Origin: Acidobacteriota bacterium
GTDB taxonomy: Bacteria; Acidobacteriota; Terriglobia; Terriglobales; Acidobacteriaceae
Direction: 5' to 3'
Assembly (NCBI GenBank): GCA_003225005.1
Contig: QIAN01000379.1
Coordinates: forward strand, 1-64,000
Length of the DNA: 64,000 nucleotides
Below the pieces are notes generated by a model, which did no database searches, was not told the origin of the DNA, and saw only the letters and a list, made by a program, of their open reading frames with translations. Position numbers and translations under genes: made by a program. Below, piece after piece: positions 27,183 through 34,098 of the stretch. Positions within the stretch are counted from its first letter, which is position 1. The number at the start of each line of letters is the position of its first letter.

Positions 27183-27881
27183 ATGTTGCTCAAGTTGTCC
27201 TCAGGTTTCGCGTTGGGTGTAATGCTCGGGCTGAGCCTGGGATTATGGGCGCAGCAGAGTTCGCTGCCCGAGAATCCCAGCCCTCAGTCACCACCCGCCA
27301 ATAGATCGTCGGAGGCAAGTTCGCCGCGGCGAAGCCAAGCCGGATCGTCCAGCTCTGGCACGGAAACGGAGAGCCCTCGGACGTCGAAGAAGCCCTCTGA
27401 CCTTACGCCGCCACGATCAGACCGAGTCGAGCGCGATGATCTGGGCGGCGACGTTGGTGAGAGTTCAAGCAAGGACACTCAGGTGGATTTGAGTCCGCCG
27501 GCGGACGATGCCAAAATGCATCCCAATAGTTCTTCGGCAGTGGCGGCCGCGGAAGCTGAAGCCACCGGGGTTGCGGAGTTCCATCCCTGGGATCCTCACA
27601 AGGCCGCCAAAGATGTAGAGATCGGTGACTTTTATTTCAAGCGTAAGAACTATCGGGCTGCGGAAGACCGCTACCGCGAAGCACTGCTATACAAGGATAA
27701 CGATGCGATGGCGACTTTTCGTTTAGGCGAGTGTCTGGAAAAACTTGGCCAGCCGGGTGCGGCTCGCGACAATTACGAAAGCTACCTGAAGATTCTTCCC
27801 CACGGACCATTTGCCGAAGAAGCGCGGAAGTCGGTGGAGCGATTGAAGAAGCTGGACTCAAGTCCGAAGCCGACGAAGTAA
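27183..27881 (+). CDS. Secreted TPR protein with disordered Ser/Pro-rich region
   Basis: 232 residues with a signal peptide (MLLKLSSGFALGVMLGLSLGLWAQQ). Residues about 30-130 are low complexity (Ser, Pro, Arg, Asp). The C-terminal 100 residues hold two TPR-like units (AAKDVEIGDFYFKRKNYRAAEDRYREALLYKD and AMATFRLGECLEKLGQPGAARDNYESYLKILP). This layout is common among exported acidobacterial TPR proteins thought to act in envelope assembly, but no function is assigned. It is followed by the convergent TetR gene. Confidence 0.8.
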   Translation: MLLKLSSGFALGVMLGLSLGLWAQQSSLPENPSPQSPPANRSSEASSPRRSQAGSSSSGTETESPRTSKKPSDLTPPRSDRVERDDLGGDVGESSSKDTQVDLSPPADDAKMHPNSSSAVAAAEAEATGVAEFHPWDPHKAAKDVEIGDFYFKRKNYRAAEDRYREALLYKDNDAMATFRLGECLEKLGQPGAARDNYESYLKILPHGPFAEEARKSVERLKKLDSSPKPTK

Positions 27882-27966
27882 CCAGACCAGAGGAACGTAG
27901 AATCGATAACCTGCTGATCCCTCCGCTCGAAATACAGAGGCACCCGGCCCCTGCTTCCCGCGGCAT

Positions 27967-28659
27967 TCAACGGTGGGACTGATTTCTTGTTTTGGGTTTT
28001 GTCCTCCTCCGTCTGCTGCCATGGTTCCCTCGGGGGTTGAGCACCTGGCTGCGATCCGCTTCGCCAAGAATCAAATTTGCTGGCCACTTTGGGCCCGAGT
28101 GCATTCCACCCTTGGATCGCGCCGCAGCCGCAATAATGGTTTCGTAGGCGTCGATACAGGCGTGAAACATTTGCGTGCGCAGCGCGCCCTCCGCGCCCCC
28201 TCGATTTACAAGCATGGCCGTACCGTGCATCAGTGCCCACAGAGAAAGCATGAGTCGGGTATGGGTACGAGGCGTTCCACCCAGGCGCCGAGCCAGACGC
28301 TGGCGAAAGAGGTTGAACGAAGGCCACGGTTCATGCAGGGAAGGCGGCTGAGCAATTCGGTCGAACAGTACTCCATAAGCTTCACGGTGCTCGAGGGCGA
28401 ACTCCAGGTAAGCCTGGCAGGCTTGCGCCAAGGTGCGGGTGAGGCGGAGTTGGTTGAAGAGTTCTTGGCGGGTCTTCAAGCGCAGGGCGCGGAGAATGTC
28501 TTCTCGGTTGCGGAAGCGCTCATACACGGTGGGGGTGGTCGTGCGGGCGGCTTTGGCCACCGCGCGCATGGTGAGAGATTTCTCGCCGCCTCGGGCCCAC
28601 AAGCGTGAGGCGGCTTGGAGAATGTGCTGTTCCAAATCTGGATCAGGCTGTCTCGGCAC
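27967..28659 (-). CDS. TetR-family transcriptional regulator
   Basis: 230 residues starting at a GTG. The helix-turn-helix domain at residues about 8-55 has HILQAASRLWARGGEKSLTMRAVAKAARTTTPTVYERFRNREDILRAL spread over three helices, a standard TetR head. The ligand domain continues with a TetR_C-like stretch (ALEHREAYGVLFDRIA, LWALMHGTAMLVN). The last 35 residues are basic and disordered (RRRRTKPKTRNQ). It lies divergent from a small coiled-coil gene whose promoter is 36 bases away, so that promoter and its own are probable targets. The effector is unknown. Confidence 0.88.
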   Translation of the reverse strand: MPRQPDPDLEQHILQAASRLWARGGEKSLTMRAVAKAARTTTPTVYERFRNREDILRALRLKTRQELFNQLRLTRTLAQACQAYLEFALEHREAYGVLFDRIAQPPSLHEPWPSFNLFRQRLARRLGGTPRTHTRLMLSLWALMHGTAMLVNRGGAEGALRTQMFHACIDAYETIIAAAARSKGGMHSGPKWPANLILGEADRSQVLNPRGNHGSRRRRTKPKTRNQSHR

Positions 28660-28694
28660 CGCTGAGCCTCCGCGTCAGCAAAATCAGGTTAACT

Positions 28695-28723
28695 TTGACT
28701 GTGTATAAATAACGAAGTATAAT
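28695..28723 (+). promoter_or_regulatory. Near-consensus sigma-70 promoter
   Basis: TTGACT, exactly 17 bases, then TATAAT: five of six and six of six matches to consensus. It is the best promoter in the window. It points at the TTG-started small gene at 28856, giving a leader of about 125 bases, and overlaps the region just upstream of the divergent TetR gene. Confidence 0.8.
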
Positions 28724-28748
28724 GCCATGCATCCACTGCGACCTCGCA

Positions 28749-28817
28749 CCCCGCGTCCCGACCGGAGCCGCATCGTTGGCTAGCAGCTTTCCTCGACGAG
28801 AGTGGCTCCGCGCGGGG
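28749..28817 (+). promoter_or_regulatory. Structured GC-rich leader
   Basis: Between the promoter and the ribosome site, CCCCGCG (28749) can pair with CGCGGGG (28811). Inside it, GGAGCC (28764) can pair with GGCTCC (28804), stacking on the outer stem on its 3' side. This would form a long hairpin 25 bases before the AAGGAG site. A regulatory role is inference only. Confidence 0.35.
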
Positions 28818-28855
28818 CTTGCGGGCACACATACATAACATTAAGGAGATGTCGA

Positions 28856-29116
28856 TTGTCAACCGAGGAACCAAAGAAACAGGCTCAGATCGCGCGGTTG
28901 ATGTCCGACCTTCGCAGTACCAAGCTGGAATTGCTGAGCGCACAATCCGCCGCCGAACGGTTGCGTTTCCAATATTCCGTCCAGGATATTGTGGTGTTCG
29001 GGGAGCGCCAGACTCTTAAAGGGGCGATCGCCTCGGCTGATGCCATCTGCCGATTTTTTGCTTCACTCGAAGCCGAGCTCAAAGTGGTAGAACAGCTGCC
29101 CAACGGGGAAGAATAG
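28856..29116 (+). CDS. Small helical protein, function unknown
   Basis: 86 residues. The TTG at 28856 is the start because AAGGAG sits seven bases before it and no ATG serves better. The sequence is charged and helical (EEPKKQAQIARLMSDLRSTKLELLSAQSAAERLRFQ), likely a coiled coil. A second half (VFGERQTLKGAIASADAICRFFASLEAELKVVEQL) is also helical. There is no membrane segment or signal peptide. It is expressed from a near-consensus promoter opposite a TetR gene. I do not recognise the family. Confidence 0.72.
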   Translation: MSTEEPKKQAQIARLMSDLRSTKLELLSAQSAAERLRFQYSVQDIVVFGERQTLKGAIASADAICRFFASLEAELKVVEQLPNGEE

Positions 29117-29177
29117 GGACGAAAACCCGCCAGTGGTTTTCCCTTACGAATATTCCAAGGTGACATTGTAGACAGAT

Positions 29178-29945
29178 TTACTTCTCCACGCGGATGAACT
29201 CGCCGCTCGAGGCATTCACCGCCACGGTGAGCTTCACAGTTTCGCGGTTGGCGCCATAAATCACGTGCCAAACCAATTCGTTAGCATTGCGGTTCCAATC
29301 GCAGACATAGTTGACAGGAGTGTCCGGACTCTTCTCCAGGACTTTGTCGCCGCCATGTTTCTGAGCTGTCGCGAAGGCTTGGTCGGAATCCACTTTTAAG
29401 AAAGCAACGTCGAAGGTTGTGGTTGATGAATTGCTCGGGTTGTAGGTGTCTTCTGTGCCCGCGCTGACGCCGCGCGAAGGGGCGTCCGGAGCAGCGCTCC
29501 CTGACCAAATGTAAGTTTTCACGGAGCGACGTGAAGGCGAGGCGAAGCCAGTCCGCCACACCGCCCACTTGCCGTCGTGGCCTTTGCCGTCGCTGGTGGG
29601 AGTGGACTCGATGCGGAAGGGTTGCGGGTCAGGCGCCCAACCCCGGGCTGCAATATAAACCTTCTGGAAGCCGGAACGGCCAGTGACCAGTTCCGGCCCC
29701 TTGGGTTCTTCTTTTACGCTCTCCGCAGGTTTGGCTGACTGATCGGAGCATCCCGGCAATAGTCCCATGCTCAAAAGCAAGAAACCTGCCGATATTCGTG
29801 CCAGCGTCGGGGATGAATGGTTCGTACGCGAGGGTTCGGGGCCAACTCGGGGGATGGGCGATGTCCGGCTGAGGTTCGAAGTCGCGCCTGTTCCTGGACT
29901 TTCGAGGTTGGCGAACCGTGATTGAGCGGAGTCTATCTTGTGCAT
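29178..29945 (-). CDS. Hypothetical lipoprotein
   Basis: 255 residues from the ATG at 29945, preceded by AGGAAGG. An unusually long N-terminal stretch of about 50 residues precedes the hydrophobic segment (ARISAGFLLLSMGLLPGC), which ends in a clean LPGC lipobox. The true start may therefore be internal. The mature part is hydrophilic with a conserved-looking core (GFQKVYIAARGWAPDPQPFRIES, WAVWRTGFASPSRRSVKTYIWSG, VNYVCDWNRNANELVWHVIYG). This resembles acidobacterial lipoproteins of unknown function. It diverges from the DinB-like gene. Confidence 0.72.
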   Translation of the reverse strand: MHKIDSAQSRFANLESPGTGATSNLSRTSPIPRVGPEPSRTNHSSPTLARISAGFLLLSMGLLPGCSDQSAKPAESVKEEPKGPELVTGRSGFQKVYIAARGWAPDPQPFRIESTPTSDGKGHDGKWAVWRTGFASPSRRSVKTYIWSGSAAPDAPSRGVSAGTEDTYNPSNSSTTTFDVAFLKVDSDQAFATAQKHGGDKVLEKSPDTPVNYVCDWNRNANELVWHVIYGANRETVKLTVAVNASSGEFIRVEK

Positions 29946-30040
29946 GGCACCTTCCTGATATAACTTGGACGGGTTCACTAGTCGCGCAACATTCTACCCG
30001 AAGCGGGCGGAAAGGCGGATTGAAACGAACCTGTTTAGTT

Positions 30041-30583
30041 ATGGATGGAGCTCTCGAAAAACTGCAACAAGCTGTCGAGGATGCGATGGAAGGGCTGTCG
30101 AACGAGGACTTGAGCTGGCATCCCCCGGGGAAGTGGTGCGCCGCAGAAGTGCTCGAGCATTTGTACCTGACCTATACAGGCACGGTAATGGGATTCGAGA
30201 GAGTTCTCGCTGGCGGAAAACCGATCGTCCACCCGGCGACGTTCCGTCAGCGGTGCCGAACCCTAGTGGTAGTTGGACTTGGCTACATGCCACAGGGACA
30301 GAAATCGCCGCGAGTTGCACTGCCGCGAGGAATGCCAGCCGAAAAAGTTCGGGCTGAGATTAGCGCAAAAATTGAGGCAATGGATGAAATCATCGCGCGT
30401 TCGGAAGAGAGTTTCGGCGGGCGCACGAAGCTGTTGGATCACCCCATTCTAGGCCCGCTGACAGCGGCGCAGTGGAGAAAACTCCACCTGGTGCATAGCC
30501 TGCATCATGTGAAGCAGCTCCGGCGCTTGCGCCAAAGGCGGGAACAAGAACGAGCCACACGACTCGAAACTGATCTGTCTTAA
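30041..30583 (+). CDS. DinB-like/DUF1569-type four-helix protein
   Basis: 180 residues starting MDGALEKLQQAVEDAMEGL. The four-helix DinB/YfiT fold is suggested by WHPPGKWCAAEVLEHLYLTY, with a first metal-site-like His, and KLHLVHSLHHVKQLRRLRQR near the C-terminus, with the paired histidines typical of the third metal site. Members of this superfamily include thiol transferases, but most are uncharacterised. No ribosome site is clear before the ATG. It stands alone between two divergent or convergent genes. Confidence 0.75.
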   Translation: MDGALEKLQQAVEDAMEGLSNEDLSWHPPGKWCAAEVLEHLYLTYTGTVMGFERVLAGGKPIVHPATFRQRCRTLVVVGLGYMPQGQKSPRVALPRGMPAEKVRAEISAKIEAMDEIIARSEESFGGRTKLLDHPILGPLTAAQWRKLHLVHSLHHVKQLRRLRQRREQERATRLETDLS

Positions 30584-30614
30584 CTATGTTACAGCTCTGC
30601 TCTGCCGCGGTGCT

Positions 30615-31280
30615 CTACTGTTCACGCATCGCCGCAGGTATTCCTGCCTTGCGGGCATCTTCCTGCATCTCTTCAAGCTTCTGCTTGGCGTCGTCGAGGG
30701 CTTTTTGCTTGTCGGCGATCTGCTGTTTATATTGCGTATCTTGCTTGTCCCATGCGGCCGAGTTCCTCAGACGGTCGCCGGCGTCGGCATAGAACGCAGC
30801 AGCGCGTATCTGGTACTCGCGCTTGAGCACGTCCAATTCACGGTCCGCCAAATCGATCTGATCCTTCTGGGCGGTGAGTTTCTGCTGCCATTCTTTCAAT
30901 GCAGCCTGCCGCTTCAACTGCTCGTTCTCCGTGGCCGCAGCTTTGGTTTCAGTGGCTGATTTCTTGTCGGTCGCAGCCGGAACGTTCCCCGTGGGATCCG
31001 CGGGCTTGGCTTCGCTTGATTTGTCAGCAGCCACGGGTGGCAGCTCGCCCACAACGGACAACTTGTCATCCTTCGGCAGGTTATCGTTATCGAAAACCTT
31101 GGGCCTTGATTTCGGCTGAGGGCTGTCTTTCTTCATCTGCCGGGCGTAATCGGCAAGCGAAGGTTGGGCCTGATTCTGAGACTGGGTTGAGGACGCCTGC
31201 GCCTGTTGCGCGCTCGCCGGCACGACGACCGAAGCGGCGAACAGCACGAATCCGAATCCCGTGTATGCGATATGCTTCAT
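30615..31280 (-). CDS. Secreted coiled-coil protein, function unknown
   Basis: 221 residues with a signal peptide (MKHIAYTGFGFVLFAASVVVPASAQ). A disordered middle rich in Lys, Ala, Pro and Thr is followed by a long C-terminal helix region (QAALKEWQQKLTAQKDQIDLADRELDVLKREYQIR and QQIADKQKALDDAKQKLEEMQEDARKAG). The start at 31280 has GGAAG close upstream; an ATG nine bases earlier is the alternative. It follows the PAS/HisKA-like gene by about 80 bases on the same strand and may share its transcript. A periplasmic scaffold role is a guess from the coiled coil. Confidence 0.75.
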   Translation of the reverse strand: MKHIAYTGFGFVLFAASVVVPASAQQAQASSTQSQNQAQPSLADYARQMKKDSPQPKSRPKVFDNDNLPKDDKLSVVGELPPVAADKSSEAKPADPTGNVPAATDKKSATETKAAATENEQLKRQAALKEWQQKLTAQKDQIDLADRELDVLKREYQIRAAAFYADAGDRLRNSAAWDKQDTQYKQQIADKQKALDDAKQKLEEMQEDARKAGIPAAMREQ

Positions 31281-31362
31281 AGCTTCCATCCTTTTTCCCC
31301 TGTTCCTAAATTGTTTTGCCTGGCGTCACCTTGTCGAACAACGTGAATCCAGCACCGATTTC

Positions 31363-32280
31363 CTAAATACCTCCGGCCGAACCTGACCGGACTCTGACGT
31401 TCGTGCCCGTGCCTGCTTCACTGAGAAATCCACCGATGTTGCGATCAAGACGCGCAGCCTCTCCGGCGATGTCAGCGGCCAATTGCTGCGCAAACTCGGG
31501 ATCGCGATTGCGTGCCAGTTGCTGGGCATATCCCGAGATCGTGGCCAGTGAGGTCCGCAGCTCCAGCGCCATCTCAGCCGAGATCTCACCCTGCAGCTCC
31601 TGTTGGCGGCGAATGCGCTCGGATTCGCTAAGGTCGCTGATGAGACAAGCGGCACCGAGCAGCGCGCCATCCACCGCTGGAACGGCGGAGACAGTAACGG
31701 CGATACGGCGACTCTTGCCGCTCGGAGTGAGGTAATCGGCTTCCAACTGCCGCCGTTTGCTTTCTTCGCGCAAGACGACTTGCACTTCCTCGGCGAGGCG
31801 CACCGGCGGACTTGGCGTGTCATCGGGATTGGCGCCGTTGGGGGAGACGCTGGAGGCGCATAACGCCGCGTGGCGAAAAATATCCTCTGCGTTCATGCCG
31901 GCCGGAGAGGCGAAACCAAGAATCTCCCGAGCTGCGGGATTGGCCTGCTTCACCAGTCCGTTGAGCCCGAAGACGAGCACTCCCGAAGACAGATTTGAGA
32001 GCACGGCCTGGCTGAAGTTTTCCGTGGTGCGGGCGCGCCGTTGCTCGGCCTGGGTCTGTAGCTGGAGTTCGTGCTTCTGCTGCTTGAGCTGCTGGATCAC
32101 GGTGTTGTAGAGGTGCAGCGGCAGAGTTTCAAGGGAAACCGCGTTGGACTCCAGATCTACTTCTGCGGCCAGGTTTCGACGCAAGCGGCGTATAGCCCAG
32201 ACACCGAGGGCGAAGGCCCATCCCGCCGCAAGTAACAGCAGCAGGGCTCTCATCATCATGGGATTGGTCAGAAGCCTCAC
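31363..32280 (-). CDS. PAS-domain sensor with degenerate histidine-kinase dimerisation domain
   Basis: About 305 residues from a GTG that overlaps the prepilin peptidase stop by four bases (GTGA). One membrane segment (MMMRALLLLLAAGWAFALGVW) and a coiled coil lead to a PAS domain (FSQAVLSNLSSGVLVFGLNGLVKQANPAAREILGF; about 85-220). The HisKA-like helix reads EISAEMALELRTSLATISGYAQQLA. The position of the phospho-accepting His in the usual HELRTPL is Leu, and no ATPase domain follows before the stop at 31363. It therefore cannot be an ordinary kinase. A regulatory or scaffolding partner for another PAS kinase is possible. Coupling to pilD suggests a link to type IV pili. Confidence 0.8.
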   Translation of the reverse strand: MRLLTNPMMMRALLLLLAAGWAFALGVWAIRRLRRNLAAEVDLESNAVSLETLPLHLYNTVIQQLKQQKHELQLQTQAEQRRARTTENFSQAVLSNLSSGVLVFGLNGLVKQANPAAREILGFASPAGMNAEDIFRHAALCASSVSPNGANPDDTPSPPVRLAEEVQVVLREESKRRQLEADYLTPSGKSRRIAVTVSAVPAVDGALLGAACLISDLSESERIRRQQELQGEISAEMALELRTSLATISGYAQQLARNRDPEFAQQLAADIAGEAARLDRNIGGFLSEAGTGTNVRVRSGSAGGI

Positions 32281-33197
32281 CACAGCCCCCCATACCAGTG
32301 CAAGAACTTGTTTCCGAAAAAGAAGGCAACCAGCGCCATGCTGCCCAGGAAAACGCCGAACGGCATCTGATAAAAGCGATAAACCATCTGAGCAGATTGC
32401 CATCCGCGGCGCCGTGCCGCTTGCGCATTCGCCAGGCTCCGCATGAAGCGATGGGTGCGCTTTACCCAGACGAGAATTACGGTTCCCACTCCGAACAGCG
32501 AACCCACCAACGATGCCGTGAAAATAGTGAATACCGTGAGCTTTATTCCGACAAAGGCCCCCACCATTGCCATCAGCTTAACGTCGCCAAAGCCCATGCC
32601 TTCGATTCCACGCCAACGCAAGTAGATTGCGCCTGCGCCGTAGATAAACCCGGCACCTACTGCCGCGCCCAACAGGGCATCGAGCGCAGACATCAAAGGC
32701 GCCACCAGGTCGGAGCCAAACGGAAGATTGACCGCTCCGGGCAAGAATTGTGAAGCCAGGTCGTTGACCGGAACGAACAAGCTGAATAGCAGTCCCAGTA
32801 CGAGTCCGGGAAGTGTCAACTTGTCAGGCAGCAGCTTGGTTTCGGCGTCGGTAAATATGAGTCCCAACAACAAGAATCCGAAGACACAATATTTCAGGGT
32901 GGCGAGCGTGAGTCCGAAATGCCAGTAACAGGCTAGGAAAACGCCTCCGGTGAGAAGTTCGATGAATAGATAGCGCACCGAAATCGCTCGCTTGCATTGG
33001 CGACAACGTCCGCCGAGAATCAGCCAGCTCAGCAGGGGAATGTTGTCGAAAAAAGCGATCGGACGCTGGCACCGGGGACACAGCGAGCGCGGCTTCACCA
33101 CGGACAACCCCAAGGGCAAACGGTAGATACACACGTTCAGAAAACTGCCGAATGCCAGCCCTAGCAAAAAAATCGCCGCTGCAAAAATGGGGTCCAC
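32277..33197 (-). CDS. pilD: Prepilin peptidase/N-methyltransferase (A24 family)
   Basis: 306 residues. The cytoplasmic N-terminal domain has the methyltransferase segment FGSFLNVCIYRLP and two zinc-binding CxxC pairs (CPRC, CRQC). The membrane domain carries the two catalytic aspartates in FTDAETKLLPD and GMGFGDVKLMAM. It cleaves and N-methylates type IV pilin and pseudopilin leaders in the inner membrane. A loop of about 40 basic residues (KRTHRFMRSLANAQAARRRGW) before the last membrane segment is longer than usual. A TATAAT-like box lies 58 bases upstream of the start. The PAS/HisKA-like gene is translationally coupled downstream. Confidence 0.95.
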   Translation of the reverse strand: MDPIFAAAIFLLGLAFGSFLNVCIYRLPLGLSVVKPRSLCPRCQRPIAFFDNIPLLSWLILGGRCRQCKRAISVRYLFIELLTGGVFLACYWHFGLTLATLKYCVFGFLLLGLIFTDAETKLLPDKLTLPGLVLGLLFSLFVPVNDLASQFLPGAVNLPFGSDLVAPLMSALDALLGAAVGAGFIYGAGAIYLRWRGIEGMGFGDVKLMAMVGAFVGIKLTVFTIFTASLVGSLFGVGTVILVWVKRTHRFMRSLANAQAARRRGWQSAQMVYRFYQMPFGVFLGSMALVAFFFGNKFLHWYGGLW

Positions 33198-33254
33198 TAA
33201 GTCCTTGTCCGCGATTATGCGCGCGAATCGCCGAAGCCTTGGATTCTTATGCCG

Positions 33255-33260
33255 ATTATA
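33255..33260 (-). promoter_or_regulatory. Possible -10 box of the pilD unit
   Basis: TATAAT on the minus strand, 58 bases before the pilD start. The -35 region is weak (AGTCCT at 17 bases), so this is tentative. Confidence 0.35.
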
Positions 33261-33436
33261 AGGTGTTCATTACCCGCAGGACTAAGTACCGAAGTCACTG
33301 TCCGAACGGACCAGGGGGAAAGGCAAGTGATTGATACGAAGATGGTTGGCCGACTTGAATACCGAATCCTACCTAGCCTATACCCTTCACGAACAGCGCG
33401 CGCGGCAGGGCTCCTCAGGTGAATCCGAGACTTTGC

Positions 33437-33919
33437 TCAGGGAAGGGCAAAGCGCAATAGCTCTCCCTCCAATAGCGGCGCTGAGGGGTGACTCGACTGA
33501 AGCCGGCCTCGCCGTTGATCGTATTCGCGAGACACCAGGCGTGGCTGCGGCGTTGGATTGGAGAACCAACCGCTGGGAGTTTCTTCACGCAGAAGTACAG
33601 AGAAGGCGAAAACGCCCGTCTCGACAGCATTTAGCGACTTCCATTCCAGCAGAGTGGCCTCCAAGCTTTCGGTTAGCGACTCGCGAGGCTCCACCGAGAG
33701 AATCCAATCATGCCGCGCCAGTTGCAGATAGTGTTCCAGCGGTCGGCTGCGCTCGGCGGCCACAACTCGTGCACCATATTCACGCGCAATGCGCCACGTG
33801 GTGTCATGGGAGTCGTGGTCGACGACGATGATTTCATCGCAGGGAAGCAACGTTTGTAGAGTCCGTCCCAACCGGCGGGCGTCGTTCTCGGTGTGTAGCA
33901 GTGCGGTAATGAGAGGCAT
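33437..33919 (-). CDS. Short glycosyltransferase-2-like protein
   Basis: 160 residues from the ATG at 33919. The start resembles the nucleotide-binding half of GT-A glycosyltransferases (ITALLHTENDARRLGRTLQTLLPCDEIIVVDHDSHDTTWRIAREYGARVV, with VDHDSHD in place of VDDGSTD), and DWILSVEPRESLTESL corresponds to the DxD strand region. The acceptor-binding half is missing and the protein ends after a basic tail, so it is about half the usual length. It may be a truncated relative or a domain-only protein, and catalysis is doubtful. It precedes pilD on the same strand by 240 bases. Confidence 0.62.
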   Translation of the reverse strand: MPLITALLHTENDARRLGRTLQTLLPCDEIIVVDHDSHDTTWRIAREYGARVVAAERSRPLEHYLQLARHDWILSVEPRESLTESLEATLLEWKSLNAVETGVFAFSVLLREETPSGWFSNPTPQPRLVSREYDQRRGRLQSSHPSAPLLEGELLRFALP

Positions 33920-34098
33920 CAGACAGGAAACGGCGGTCAAGGAAAGTTTACGTGAACAGGGTTGAGCCGCTCCTGATTTCTTCCTGCACCGGAGCTCCAG
34001 CTCACAAGCATCCGCTCGCTAGGCAGTCGCGGCCGGCTTCGTGTCGGGGTTGCTTTGACGGACGAAAAAGACTGTGGGACACTTCTAGCGACGTTTTT

